Shown: positions 1-11,225, counted from the first letter of the stretch. The stretch: DNA of 64,000 nucleotides from Thunnus maccoyii (GCF_910596095.1 NC_056543.1:26236542-26300541); one strand, 5' to 3'. Translations and numbers: made by a program. Notes: a model not told the origin generated them from the letters alone.

Positions 1-2625
1 CTTCTATTGTGCAAAACCCTGACCCAGCAACAACATGCCATAGAAGCCTACTGAGCAGTCAGGGCATTAAAGGGTTATTATTTAGCGCTATACACTCTGG
101 TTGAAATGCATGTACTGTATACATGCAGTATTGTTGTCTGACATAAAGAAAATAAAGAGAAGCTTCTAACTGTAATGGATAAACAGCCGTCTCTATCTTC
201 CACAGTGTATGGGATGATTCACTCACTACTGTAAATGATGAAACATATTTTCTTAGAAATATGATTCAATACCAATTTATATAAACATATCAGATAAGAA
301 ATATATAGGTATTGATATCGATATAGATATATAAGAAAAGCACAATTGCATAATTACCTGGCTGATAGGGATTAAAATATCTCTGTTGATACATGTACAT
401 ACTGTACAGATGGATAGAATCCAAGAAGGCTTGAATGAAAATGGATTTTTATGAAGTCTAATATATTTTACTGTTGAACCTTATTTGTTGTAAAATGTTA
501 ACAGTAATAAGCACTTCCCATCTCCACATCCATGCTTCATGTATAATAAACAAACCACTAAGGTTGTAATTTATAGAGACTTATAGGACTTATTACAGTA
601 TGATCATGAGCTAGTTGCTCTTTGGTTATAAGTCCAAACAGCCACATATTTTATAAACTTAAAACATGTAGCTCATGTAATTATATGTAAGTAATTATAC
701 TGTATTATTATTATTTTTGTTTATTTGTTCTGAAGGGTTCACGCTGGTTCGAACTGAATCAAACTTTATTTATTTTGTTCTCTTTAGCTTTCTAAACATG
801 AAGAGCTGTTAGCTATCAGATGTAACATAACATCCATTTGCTTTCATCTGTAGAACTTTGTGTTTCTGAGTTTTTGATTGCATAAAAATATCCAGCTGCT
901 AAGCCTACATTATCAGCCAATATTATTGTGGTCATTTATTGCGCACCATGATGGCATTGTTACTCCTGGCAATTCTCTCACCAGCCCAAATGTACCGAAC
1001 TAAAGATTTAAATGTTGCAGAGTTCAAATACACTTTTAGTATGTAATATGTTTGGTGTCTGTGTCCTTCATGGTATAGTACAGTAGCTGTGATCACAAAT
1101 GCTGGTGAGGTGAGGCTTATTGAGAGATGTAGGTCACTCATGCAGCAGGCTTTGATTTATTGTGGAACAGTGATGGAAATAAAATATTTACAGTGTATGT
1201 TTAGATAAATTCCATAAGTCTATATGTGTACAGTGGTATTGAAACAAATTAACATGTCACCTGATTGGACCTTTGCCCTTTTTTTGGATGTCTTTTTTTA
1301 AAGGCAATGCCCATCCATGCCACCAATAAAAGTAAAATGAGTAGTTATTGTTACTGTTTCTTAACCACATATCTTACAAGCAGCTATCACTTGCAGTGGA
1401 GTATTAATAGAGGTAATTTGCCTTTATGGAAACTTCAACAACATCATTGTTATATTTTCTCCTTTAATTGGATCCACATAAATAACTACAAACAAAAACA
1501 ACAATTCATTGCTGTGCCTGAAAGGTTAATTTTTGTTTTTTTTTTGTCTGAAATTGACTTTAATTACAAACACTCAGTGCTGTTTTAGCAGTCTTATCAA
1601 GGTTTTGTTCATTCAGAAAATGTGTAAAAGTGACCCGTTATTGGCATTCTCATTATGAAAGTCTTTATCTTTTTAATCTTTCAGTGGAGCCTTAATGGAC
1701 TGAGAAAAAAATATGATCAATCTTTATTATAAAAATTCTTTGAATGCACTATTTATTGACTGTAAATAAACATTTTAGATTGAAATTACAATTTATTTTA
1801 ATTTTTATAAAAATCGTTTTGAATGTAGACATATGAAAGCTCTCTAAATTGTACTGAGGGGTGATGGAAAGACACAAATTCTAGCAGGAGGGCAGAGGAG
1901 CAGATCATATGGGACAAGAAACAGGAAACAAACTATGCCTCCCTCTTAGTTGAATTTAATGAGAAAAGCCAGTATTTTTGGCTGAAGATGTTTTCTTTGT
2001 TTGATATGATGACCCAAATGAGCAGAAATCGTCTGACAACAGGCCTTTTCCAAAGTGCTGACTGGTCATAACAGGAAAAACTAATTAATTAGTAATGGTC
2101 ACTCTGTTCTGTTAGGTTGCGTTATTAATGTTAGGGGTTCCACCTGCAGTTTTCCAGCTAAAACAACAAAATGTTTGCTATGAAAAAGGTCTATAAAGTT
2201 GTTCTTTATACAAGTGTTGCTGGAGCATTGACCCTTTTGCATCTTGTAAGTAGTAGTTCACTGGCATGTCTTCCTCAAGCCATATTTCAACACTCAAATA
2301 AGCTATGTTTTATTATATCAGAGTAATTAACTTCTGGAGAATCACGCATATTCTCACAGCTACCATTTCCATCCTTTCAGATTCATTTTTTAATGTCACG
2401 TGCATCCTCTGACATAACACATTTCATAGGCAGAACAAAATTTTTGACCTTGCTATGGGATATGGTTATTAAAATGGCAGCATTCACCATGGACCAAACG
2501 GTCCTTAAACATATGGGAGCAGTTAGATGCTGATAATTCATGCAATTTTCTCCTTTCATTTTGTAATAGCTTTAAGTTTAGAAACTCAATGTGAATTATG
2601 CATTGAAAAATTCTCTGTAGATATT
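1..2625. other. AT-rich spacer downstream of the first crystallin gene
   Basis: I see no coding exon, RNA gene or bounded mobile element here. The open frames present, such as those at 932-1141 and 1265-1588, are AT-rich, have no domain signature and are not flanked by plausible splice sites in a consistent reading frame. The stretch contains short A/T runs only. Confidence 0.6.
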
Positions 2626-2630
2626 AACCA

Positions 2631-2646
2631 TTTATTCATATTTATT
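2631..2646 (-). terminator. Poly(A) signals of the first gamma-M crystallin gene
   Basis: Two AATAAA hexamers on the minus strand (TTTATT on the plus strand at 2631-2636 and 2641-2646) lie 28-43 bp beyond the stop codon at 2674. They predict a very short 3' UTR, as in the neighbouring crystallin genes. Confidence 0.6.
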
Positions 2647-2673
2647 GATTACATCATTACAAGTCTTTTCTAT

Positions 2674-3468
2674 CTAACAGGATTCCATGATGCGTTTGAT
2701 GGATCCGATCCTCATATCCATGGGGCCTGTTCCCATGTCTCTCATGCTCCTGTACTCTCCGGGCCTCAGGTAGAGCATCCTGCCTCTGTAGTGGGGCTGC
2801 TCGTAGATCAGCCAGTGGCCGTCCATCACGTGAACAGACTGGCAGTCGGGCATGCGGTAACGATCCTGGATGGAGTCGCAGTCTTCCATCAGCTCATTCA
2901 TCTGACCTCCGAAGTTCTCCCTCTCGTAGATCCTCATCCTGAATGGACCTCTGTGCTGTAAAATGACACGTGAAGAGACAGAAGATTACTTTTGTTATCA
3001 AAAACTGTCTCTATGGTGTGTTGGAGAGATTTGATTGAGGTTTCAGTTAGTATGTTCACACTTAGGAGCTAATGAATCCTAGCAAATCTTCATACCATGG
3101 GGATCATACGGCAGGAACGGATGCAGTCGCTCATGCTCATTCCCATCAGACGCTGGTTGTCGGGGTACTCTCCCCTCCTCACCAGCATCTGGTGGCCCAT
3201 GTAGTTTGGACGTTCATAGACCATGAAGCAGCCGCTCTCCACCCTGCAGGAGTTGCAGCGGCTCAGGTAGGAGGTCAGCTCAGCACAGTCATTGCTGGTC
3301 TCATAGGAACGACCCTGGAAGTTCCTGTCCTCGTAGAAGATGATCTGAAAATGAAACAGTACATTTTTTAAAGCATTTCTTTATGTTAACAAATAGCACA
3401 TGATGAAATGTTATATTTGTCAACCTGAATTATAGTAAAACATTAAAACGGTCTCTTACTCTGCCCAT
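2674..3468 (-). CDS. crygm: Gamma-M crystallin (lens structural protein), complete three-exon gene
   Basis: A structural protein of the fish lens: a soluble beta-gamma-crystallin monomer packed at very high concentration in fibre cells. Exons on the minus strand are 3468-3460 (ATG plus two codons, MGR), 3344-3096 (83 codons) and 2955-2674 (93 codons plus TAG), giving 179 aa. Donors and acceptors are GT/AG and phase 0, and the introns are 115 and 140 bp. Exon 2 encodes Greek-key domain 1, opening [15 protein letters not shown] and containing [11 protein letters not shown]. Exon 3 encodes domain 2, with [12 protein letters not shown] and [15 protein letters not shown] count about 20 Met in 179 residues, the hallmark of gamma-M proteins. 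Domain 1 lacks tryptophan ([10 protein letters not shown] where gamma-S has W), also a gamma-M trait. The paralogue number cannot be assigned without a tree. The gene runs in the same direction as the next gamma-M gene, 3.1 kb away. Confidence 0.95.
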
Positions 3469-3528
3469 TTTGGTGTTCAATTCTATCTCTGATTGTGCTG
3501 GTACTTTGCCCAGACGAACTGTGTGTCA

Positions 3529-3536
3529 CTTTTATA
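3529..3536 (-). promoter_or_regulatory. TATA box of the first gamma-M gene
   Basis: TATAAAAG on the minus strand lies about 61 bp before the ATG at 3468, so transcription should start roughly 30 bp upstream of the coding sequence. A TATA box close to the start codon is standard for gamma-crystallin genes. Confidence 0.75.
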
Positions 3537-3568
3537 CTCATCATGATAGCTAAATGACCTATGGTGTC

Positions 3569-3593
3569 ATTGTTTTGAATATCTTACTCAGCA
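3569..3593 (-). promoter_or_regulatory. Maf half-site plus Sox site upstream of the first gamma-M gene
   Basis: Read on the minus strand, TGCTGAGTAA (its TGCTGA core at 3593-3588) is followed by AACAATG (core 3574-3569), then by the TATA box about 38 bp further on. TGCTGA is half of the Maf recognition element and AACAAT is a Sox HMG-box core. Both factor families are established activators of gamma-crystallin promoters. The same order and spacing recurs at 15359-15382. Binding is inferred, not shown. Confidence 0.55.
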
Positions 3594-3599
3594 GCATAG

Positions 3600-4817
3600 C
3601 ATACAGGGCTATAATGTTTGTTAAATCGGTCTGTAAATGGTTATTATTCCAGACTGTATGCATCTGGTGCAGTGCCAACTCCAGCGGCTCTCCTATGGGG
3701 TACAGGTGGGTCACAGTAACAAATGTATCAGCTGGAACTCTTTGTACTGTTAGTGTTTGGTCTATGGTGACAAGCACTTTGTTGTACTCACATATTACTC
3801 ATCAGTCCATCACCTTGATACATAAAGTTATATCTTTGTCTTGTGACCAACTTCATGTCACAGAAGAGATTGTAACACTTCCCTGACAGCAATGATGAAA
3901 GGCTAACCTTTAACTCTATGATACTATTTAATATAAAATAAATGGCTGGGTGAGAAACTCAGGTTTAACAATTAATCTATTGTTGGTGTCTATTGTGACT
4001 TTAATGTCAAATAATACACATATAAAATCAGGCCTTATACGCTTTACTACATGTAGTCTCTGTCAGATGAAAACAATGTAATTTTCATTTTTGTGTTTGT
4101 AAAAGAGTATAAGGACTACATACTCCATGAGACATCTTCCTAGGATCATAAAACTGCCTTTAAAACTTTTGGATAATGCAAAAACCCTGCCAAAATCTAT
4201 TTCCCATTTTTCTTAAATATTTGAAAGTACAGAATATATTTTACCTGATGACATTAACATGTTATGATATTATTATTATTATTGTTGTTGTTGTTATTAT
4301 TGTTATCATTATGATTATGATGATGATGATGATGGTGGTGATGATGATGATGATTATTATTATTATGAAGGGATTAGCATGTATTATATACTGTATATTC
4401 CTATTACATTTGTGAGATCTTTCTTGTAAGTAGTGGACATAAATGTGATGCAGTCTGAATGGTGTGGTGGTAATTTATAGTCCAGACACTGATTGACACT
4501 GAGCCAGTTTGTCTTGAGAATCCTTCTCTGAAAAATTATGAAAATCACCAGAAAGGCAAAAAGAAATGAAAAGAAACACTTTATTGACCTCAGAATAGGC
4601 ACAAGAACAGATAAGTAACTAAACTCAAGTAACTAAAAGTCAGAATACTGTATACATTATGAACATCTACTACACATAAAATGAAGCATGCAAAAACACA
4701 AATAAATTGTACTAAATGCTACATACACCAAACACGAATAGTAACTACAAAGTGTACTTTCACAGATAATGAAATTGTTGCACCCCCTCTTAAAATGGGA
4801 AATTTTAGTCTCTTATG
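3600..4817. other. Spacer with a compound trinucleotide microsatellite
   Basis: No gene is seen. A run of ATT, GTT, GAT and GGT triplets at about 4267-4368 is a compound microsatellite, and the open frame across it is a low-complexity artefact. The remainder is AT-rich spacer. Confidence 0.6.
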
Positions 4818-5314
4818 TACAGTACTGTGCAAAAGTTTTAGGCACTTTAAATGTCTAGATACTTATCCATTATGCTATCAGGGAGGCGTCTGATTGGTCC
4901 CAAAATGTCTTCTGTAGCATGTTTACGACCCCAAACATACAGCCAGAGTCACAGAGAACTATCTACACCAACAAGAAGAACAAGGAGTCCTGCAACAGTC
5001 TGTCTGGGATTACATGAAGAGACAGAAACAACTGAGATGCTGAAATCCACAGAAGACCTGTGGCAACTTCTCCAAGATACTTGAAACAACCTACTTGTCA
5101 AGTACCTTGAAAAACTGTGTGCAGGTGTACCGAGGAGAACTGCTGCTGTTTTAAAAGCAAAGCTGCTCACAGCAAATATTGATTTGATTTTGGGTGTCCT
5201 CTGTTTATTGAGCTTTGTAAGACATTAATTGATAAATAACAACTATTCATGGCATTATTTTTGAAAGCATCCTCACTTTACTTTTAGTGCCTAAAACTTT
5301 TGCACAGTACTGTA
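4818..5314. mobile_element. Tc1-like deletion derivative with perfect terminal repeats
   Basis: The left end CAGTACTGTGCAAAAGTTTT at 4820 and its exact reverse complement ending at 5312 form a 26-bp terminal inverted repeat, flanked on both sides by TA (4818-4819 and 5313-5314), the target duplication of Tc1/mariner elements. The roughly 440-bp interior keeps a decayed piece of a transposase C-terminus (for instance the plus-strand frame reading VWDYMKRQKQ near 5005) with stops. It is non-autonomous. The exact family name is not assigned. Confidence 0.85.
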
Positions 5315-6548
5315 GGACAAGCTCAAAAAACACACAATAATTTTCTGGCATTTCCTGACCCCCAGCCTTCCTTCTCCAGAGCTACAGAAGACATTATATG
5401 ATTGTTTTCACAGGCCGAGTCATACCTCCCCATAGCAAGTAAACTGACCTTTATGCCGTTAAAGCAGTGGAGTTCCCTTTAAGAGTTACACAGTTTTTTT
5501 CTCATCTAGAAGCATCTTTGCATCAGACTGAACAGTTTGGTACAGTAGAGAATGTAATCAGATGATCTTAAAAAATTAAAAAATCATCTCTCAAAGTTTC
5601 ATACATGTGTACTAATAACTACAGGTCCACCTAACTGCATGGCACAAAACTGATTACAATGTGATGTTTTAAAGAGGATATAATAGCATTACTGCAGGAT
5701 GTGATTTATTGTGGCTAACACCTGCTACTGTGAAGTCAAAGGGCATCTGTTACCTTTATAGTGTGCATTAAAATTTTGTATACATCATACTACAGTATTT
5801 ATTTCGGTATTTATATCTATACCTCACTGGCTTGCTGAAGATAAAGTGTAATTTGGACTTGATGCATTTAAATTTTATACTGTCATACACATACTTGTTG
5901 AATATCCCTCTATTGGTGGCAAAAAAAAATGATTACGTTATCTTGGCTCAAAACACTGCCACCAACCTTACATCAATGGAAAGACAGGTTAATGATCGTT
6001 TACTCAATGGACAAAATAACAGGAAAACTCCTAGTAAAGACTGACATGTTTTTAAACCGATGGGCTCCAGTAATTGCTTATTATAGATTATCAATGTGAT
6101 AAGAAGCTTTACTGACGTAAATATGAAATTGGCTAAGATTAACATTTGTTTCTTGTAGAGTACTTTTCTTTCATTTATTTATTTTATCTTTATTGGGTGA
6201 CTCCTCTATGTGGATGTACAGGATACCATGATTTATAATTTTTATGTATGTTTGCTGAACTGTGAATAGTTCCCTTTTAAAAAAAATTGTTTTGTGTATT
6301 TCTTGTTGGTTTTGGTTTTAATTTTCTGATAAGGCAGCTGTGAGCTATGCAAATGTGCAGAATTACAAATAAACTCTTTGTTCAAAAAAAAAAAAATACT
6401 GTCATACAATGTGTGACGAAGATGGAAGAAAGTGATGCACTGTTGTGTTTGCACAGGACTTGTAATGTAGATTTAGCCCTGAGAAAAGCACTTCCTCTAT
6501 TTGATAAAATGACAAGATGACAGGGGTGGCATTTGATTTCTCTTTCAT
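5315..6548. other. Spacer between the two gamma-M genes
   Basis: AT-rich DNA with no recognisable exon or bounded repeat. Short open frames at 5832-6044 and 6242-6454 have no family signature and are judged chance frames. Confidence 0.55.
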
Positions 6549-6554
6549 TTTATT
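6549..6554 (-). terminator. Poly(A) signal of the second gamma-M gene
   Basis: AATAAA on the minus strand, 26-31 bp beyond the stop codon at 6580, predicting a short 3' UTR like that of the first gamma-M gene. Confidence 0.65.
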
Positions 6555-6579
6555 TGATGACAAATTATTTCACTCTGCT

Positions 6580-7538
6580 TCAGCAGGAATCCATAATACG
6601 CCTGGCGGAGCAGAGCCTCATGCCGCTGTATCCCATATCTCTCATGCTCCTGTACTCTCCAGGCCTCATGTACATCATCCTGCCTCTGTAGTGGGGCTGC
6701 TCGTACATCAGCCAGTGGCCATCCATCACGTTGCAGGACTGGCAGTCAGACATGCGGTAGCGGTCCTGGATGTTGTCACAGTCCTCCATCAGCTCGTGAC
6801 TCTGGCCTTGGAAGTTCTCCCTCTCATAGATCCTCATCCTGTAGGTTCCTCTGTGCTGTTGATGAATACGCAGAAGAAGACAGCTTAGCATGGACTGCAG
6901 TTTTTAAATTACAATTGTGCTGCTGTTAACTTTGTAAAATGGGTTTATCCTCCAAAGAGCAAAAAACCCAACATCAGTTGCAGAAATTTACTTTCAAACC
7001 AGAATTAGTAATTGATTCAACTACTTAAAGATTACACATATTCTCAACTAGGGTTCTCAATTATAATATTGTGCATCTTTTTATAACCCTCATACCTGAG
7101 GAATTAAACGGCAGGATCGGATAGAGTCACTCATGCCAAAAGAATTGTAGTCAGAGTACTCTCCCCTCCTTAGGAAATACTGGTTTCCCATGTAGTTGGG
7201 GCGGTCGTATACCATGAAGCAGCCACTCTCCACCCTGCAGGAAGTACACCTGCTCAGGTAGGTGGACATATCAGAGCAGTCGCTCATGCACTCATAGGAG
7301 CGACCCTGGAAGTTCCTGTCCTCGTAGAAGATGATCTGTAGAAGAAAAAAACAAAAAACTGTATGAACTGATTTGGAAATGGCTTTAAGTTGTCCTTTTA
7401 TAAAATTAATTTTTGTGAACTCAGATTGTTTCATGTCCCTCTCTTTTACTTTTCACCAGTCGTTTGTTTACATTGTGTGTCAGTTGGGTTCATTCCTAAA
7501 CTGAAAAGTGTTTTCTGGTCTCTACATACCTTGCCCAT
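6580..7538 (-). CDS. crygm: Gamma-M crystallin (second copy), complete three-exon gene
   Basis: Lens fibre structural protein of the gamma-M class. Minus-strand exons are 7538-7530 (MGK), 7335-7096 (80 codons) and 6855-6580 (91 codons plus TGA), total 174 aa. Introns of 194 and 240 bp have GT/AG ends in phase 0. Domain 1 opens [16 protein letters not shown] and has [20 protein letters not shown]. Domain 2 carries [12 protein letters not shown] and [14 protein letters not shown]. About 18 of 174 residues are Met. Compared with the first gamma-M gene, domain 1 is three residues shorter near its end (around [18 protein letters not shown]). Domain 1 lacks Trp and domain 2 has one. The shared direction and strong similarity point to tandem duplication. 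The promoter faces the plus-strand gamma-S genes, so a divergent pair flanks the 7.6-9.4 kb gap. Confidence 0.95.
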
Positions 7539-7593
7539 GTTTGATGATCTGTGTTTGTGGGAATCTGTCCAACAACCTGTGGCTGCCAGGCGG

Positions 7594-7601
7594 CTTTTAT
7601 A
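7594..7601 (-). promoter_or_regulatory. TATA box of the second gamma-M gene
   Basis: TATAAAAG on the minus strand, about 56 bp before the ATG at 7538. A second TATA-like run (TATAAAG) lies just upstream at about 7602-7608. Confidence 0.75.
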
Positions 7602-7624
7602 CTTTATACACGCTGTAACAGGGT

Positions 7625-7662
7625 TTTGTTATTCAAATTATCTGGAAGCTGATGAATAAGCA
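7625..7662 (-). promoter_or_regulatory. Possible Maf/Sox region of the second gamma-M gene
   Basis: On the minus strand, TGCTTATTCATCAGC (7662-7648) resembles a loosened palindromic Maf element with a good TCAGC half. AACAAA (7630-7625) is a weaker Sox-like core closer to the TATA box. The order matches the other genes, but both sites deviate from their motifs, so confidence is limited. Confidence 0.35.
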
Positions 7663-8393
7663 GCTCTGCGATCGCTGTTAATTTCATTTGTGCCATCATG
7701 ATCCAGAACAAAGGGAGGGGAAATGGATGGAAGACACAAGGCAGGAGAGGAGGGAGAAAAACTGAGCTACAGTTTTCATATTTCTCAGACTGGAGTAGAG
7801 TGACAAGGAAAATCTGAGTTAAATCACATTTGGTGAGTGTGTGTGATGCCTTAAGAATTGGGACAACGCATTTCAAATATCTACAGGTGTATTTAATAAG
7901 ATTTACTCCACAATTTCATGACATTAGGGTATATTCGGGGTGAATCGGCTTTACCAATAAAATAAATTTAAAAGCCCAACCTGAAGGAAATCGAGGTAGG
8001 GTTGGTGTCAGTCTCAGTGATGATGTGTGTGGAAATGAATTACTGATGGCACGGCTGGATTAACCTGTTTAGGGGCCAAGGGGCAAACATTTGCTATTAG
8101 GCCCCTGTTGCCTCCAAGTTCCCATCAAGTGCAGTGCACACAACACACTATGATGACTCTTTTATTGTACTTTTATTTATTTGCAATAAGCACTCCTAAA
8201 CTGGAATACCACATAGCTTTCTGTGGGTCAGTTAGTTTGTGATAATTTGATAAAACACAACTTTATTTAAGAAAAGATACCATGTGAGCAGAACAGAAAA
8301 TAAAACAATAAAGATGTTAAAATATGATTTTAATACAGTATGCAGGACAGGGCCACAAGATTATGTCATAATGCAAGATCCAGTTTATATTAC

Positions 8394-8432
<39 letters not shown>

Positions 8433-8810
8433 CTTTAGTAATCACCATAAAGCAACTGACTCACTGACATTCATTTCATTAGTGACTCTCATGTCAAATA
8501 AACCTTTCTCAATGCATTAAGTAACATTGTGACTGTATTCTACCTATGGAACAGGGGCCATCATTAATATTATTTGCACCTGTGCTTTCCCTATGACACC
8601 TGTGAATGTCTGCTGGGAGCTAATCTTTGAGGAGGTGGCACTGCAGCTCCACCTGGGATTGAAAGCTGTGTTTTTTGGCTGAGAAAAAGCACTATTAGCT
8701 TTGAAAAGGATGTTCAGTTTAATGAAACCAAGTTTTGTGAATTTAAACTAGCAAAGTTTGTTTTCATAATTCAAGAAGAATCAGCCACAATATGTCATGG
8801 TATTAAAATT
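7663..8810. other. Divergent intergenic spacer, gamma-M side
   Basis: This part of the space between the two divergent promoters holds a TA-rich microsatellite (about 8393-8432) and otherwise no gene. The stretch around 8044-8130 (with a GGGGCCAAGGGGCAAAC segment) may be an old repeat but has no bounded ends. Confidence 0.5.
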
Positions 8811-8814
8811 GGTC

Positions 8815-9020
8815 AATGGAATGCATTTATACAGCGCTTTTATCTGAAGTGCTTTACAATTTGCTTCTCATTCCCCGTCTCACATACACACATTCACTTA
8901 GCGAGTCATGCATCTGGAACAAATGCTCAAGGACACTCCAACACATGTAGCGGAGGAGCCGGGGATTGAACTGCCAACCTTTAGATTAGTGGACAGACAA
9001 GCTGTTCTACCTGCTGGAAC
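8815..9020. repeat. Dispersed SINE-like fish repeat with a tRNA-like end
   Basis: The stretch runs from AATGCATTTATACAGCGCTT through TGCTCAAGGACACTCC to GGGGATTGAACTGCC and a run like TTAGATTAGTGGACAGACAAG. Read on the minus strand, the last part resembles a tRNA T-arm (GGCAGTTCAATCCCC) preceded by a D-arm-like stretch. From memory this matches a repeat common in fish genomes. Its family name is left open. It sits between the divergent crystallin promoters. Confidence 0.55.
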
Positions 9021-9364
9021 AGTTCCAAACAGAAATGAAAGAGCCCAAAACAAAGTACAGTAACATTCAACACATTTGCTTGTTGGAGTTCTGTCATCTC
9101 TTAGGTTTTTTTTTACATTGTATTTTGTGTGTATCTGTAATCTGTAACCAACAACAAACTGGATAAAATATGTGGGTGCATTTCTAGCAGGAACAAGATG
9201 CTTAAGTATATGGGCATTAAAGACAAGTAATAACCCTTTGATAGGACAGAACTCAACAACCACACAGTTATTATTAAATAGAATAAGTTTCCCATCTCAG
9301 TTCTGGCAATTCTTTGATATGAGGCCATCACATGTGGACAAAGGGAAATCAAACTTGACCATTT

Positions 9365-9399
9365 TGCTGATATGCAAATCAGCTAATTTAGATAACAAT
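9365..9399 (+). promoter_or_regulatory. Maf half-site, octamer-like and Sox cluster of the first gamma-S gene
   Basis: TGCTGATATGCAAATCAGC (9365-9383) has two inverted GCTGAT halves around a perfect octamer-like ATGCAAAT. It is followed by a Sox-type AACAAT at 9394-9399 and a TATA box 34 bp further downstream. The order Maf, Sox, TATA is that of the other crystallin promoters. The inverted arrangement could be a spaced Maf site. The octamer is an extra feature. Function is inferred. Confidence 0.5.
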
Positions 9400-9432
9400 A
9401 GCTTTCCCTCGTCTGCACATTCTGCATTTCGA

Positions 9433-9438
9433 TATAAA
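9433..9438 (+). promoter_or_regulatory. TATA box of the first gamma-S gene
   Basis: TATAAA, 53 bp before the ATG at 9486. Confidence 0.75.
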
Positions 9439-9485
9439 CCACAACACAGCTGCAGCTGGGTGGGAGGCAAGCAACATCAGTAAAA

Positions 9486-10753
9486 ATGGGGAAGGTAAGG
9501 AGCAAATGCTATCTTAAAAAGCTTTCGAAGATCTTACAGGCAAAATGAGAATGTGTTCAAACTGTCTTTTGTCTAATCATTTTGTCATTTTTATTGTAGC
9601 CTGGCACAACAATGTGTTATTGTTGTATTTATTACAATGTTGGGCTGCTAGTTTACCAGGATTTGCCTCTGCTTTCTTCCATCCAGATTGTGTTCTTTGA
9701 GGATAAGAATTTCCAAGGCCGATGCCATGAGTGCAGCATTGACTGCCCAGACCTGCGCTCTTACTTCAGCCACTGCAACTCCATCAAAGTGGAGAGTGGC
9801 TGCTGGGTGCTGTACGAGCGCCCTAACTACACTGGTTACCAGTACATCCTGAGCCCCGGGGAATACCCTGATTACCAGCAGTGGATGGGATTCAATGACA
9901 GCATCAAGTCATGTCGCTCTGTCAAGAATGTAAGCTCACTAAACACTACATGCTTTTTAATACATAATCATCAGGTAACAAAGCTTTCAAATTCATCATC
10001 TAGTATTGATTGTCTTCTTTGTATAATTGTAAATTATATTGTTAATGTATCAATTTCATTGAGATGTGGGTAGGCTTACCACACCACGTTATAGATTTGA
10101 TAAAACATAATAACAAAGTCAAATTGGGTAGTAATTTATTTATTTTTTGACATTTGTGGGTTAATTTGGTGCAGGAGTATTTCCAACTCCAGTGAAATAC
10201 CACAGAGTGCACCAACCAAGCAGTAATCAGTCAAAGGCCAACAGACAAAACGGAGAGATAAAAGGCTCATGATTTGGCAGCAGTGTGCTTTATGTCCATG
10301 CCCATGCCCATCATTTATTGAAGGAATCTAGGAAAACAGCCAAGAAATCCATTTGTAGATGTGCCCTCAAAGTAACTGAGGAAACACCAACAAGTTAACA
10401 GATTCACATTTTAAATACTAGTATAATATTATATCACTCTCTAATTATTTGGCTCTAATGTGTATGACTCTTTCAAGGTATATGGAAAGTCCTGGAAGAT
10501 CAGATTCTACGAAAAGCAGGACTTTGCAGGTCAAGCGGTAGAGTGTGTTGACGATTGCCCATCGGTTTACGAGGCCTTCAAGTTTCGGGAGTTCCACTCC
10601 TGTGTGGTGATGGATGGTGCTTGGGTCCTCTACGAACTGCCCGACTATCACGGACAGCAGTACTTCCTGGAACGTGGCGAGTACCACAACTATACAGATT
10701 GGGGTGCCACCTCCCCTGCTGTGGGCTCCTTCCGCATGATCACAGATTTTTAG
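9486..10753 (+). CDS. crygs: Gamma-S-type crystallin, copy 1, complete three-exon gene
   Basis: Lens structural protein. Exons are 9486-9494 (MGK), 9687-9929 (81 codons) and 10478-10753 (91 codons plus TAG), total 175 aa. Introns are 192 and 548 bp, GT/AG, phase 0. Domain 1 begins [16 protein letters not shown] and has [20 protein letters not shown] and [19 protein letters not shown], close to the gamma-S pattern EYPxYQxWMGxND. Domain 2 has [34 protein letters not shown] and [13 protein letters not shown]. It keeps Trp in both domains and has far fewer Met than the gamma-M genes. The second acceptor reads TTTCAAG before GTATATGG, with a weak pyrimidine tract. It was chosen because it keeps the frame and the usual exon length. 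The 3' UTR is unusually long and repeated (see 10773-11165). Confidence 0.93.
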
Positions 10754-10772
10754 AACAGCAACGACCAGGTTT

Positions 10773-11165
10773 GTAGAGTTCCAGAGGCCACAAAAGTTGA
10801 AGATGATCCAGCTCCAGAACTTTGAGGTCACATGATTTCTAGAACCCCTAAAAGGTTCCAAAGCCCCAATACAACCAAAGTTACAAATTATTTGAAATAT
10901 TCTGAGTTCCAGAGTTCTGATGCCACTGAAGTTCTGGAATCTTGAGCAAGTTCATGGTTTCATAACCTTGAGGCCTCCAGAATTCTAGAACCCCTACGAG
11001 GTTCAAAAGACCCAATACAACCAAAGTTAAAAAATATTTGAAAAGTTTTGAGTTCCAGAGTAATGGTGCCACTAAAGTTCTGGAATCATTTCACAACCTT
11101 GAGGCCTCCAGAGCTCTAGAACCCTTCAGGTGGTTGAGAGTTCCAGAATTTGAGACCCTTCAGCT
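10773..11165 (+). repeat. Imperfect tandem repeat in the 3' UTR of gamma-S copy 1
   Basis: Between the stop codon (10753) and the first AATAAA (11226), a unit of about 130-146 bp recurs about 2.5-3 times. Landmarks are TTCTAGAACCCCTA at 10837 and 10983 (with a weaker CTCTAGAACCC at 11114), CCAATACAACCAAAGTTA in the first two units, and GTTCTGGAATC at 10931 and 11077. TTCnnGAA cores occur at 10837, 10932, 10983, 11078 and 11141. The other crystallin genes here have 3' UTRs of only about 30-60 bp, so this expansion is specific to this gene. Confidence 0.75.
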
Positions 11166-11225
11166 TCCAAACTCCTTTTTCCATCAGGACACCTGTCCTT
11201 CTCCCCAGATTATTGCACTCAAATG

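Noticed and set aside
2527-2961. 144-codon plus-strand open frame
   Set aside because: It is the antisense of gamma-M exon 3; the minus strand encodes a clear crystallin domain.
3072-3371. 99-codon plus-strand open frame
   Set aside because: Antisense of gamma-M exon 2, whose minus-strand reading has splice sites and the Greek-key pattern.
6517-6888. 123-codon plus-strand open frame
   Set aside because: Antisense of exon 3 of the second gamma-M gene.
10773-11165. CRISPR-like or gene-coding reading of the repeated block
   Set aside because: The repeats are long, imperfect and inside a 3' UTR of an animal gene; there are no spacers and no coding frame.
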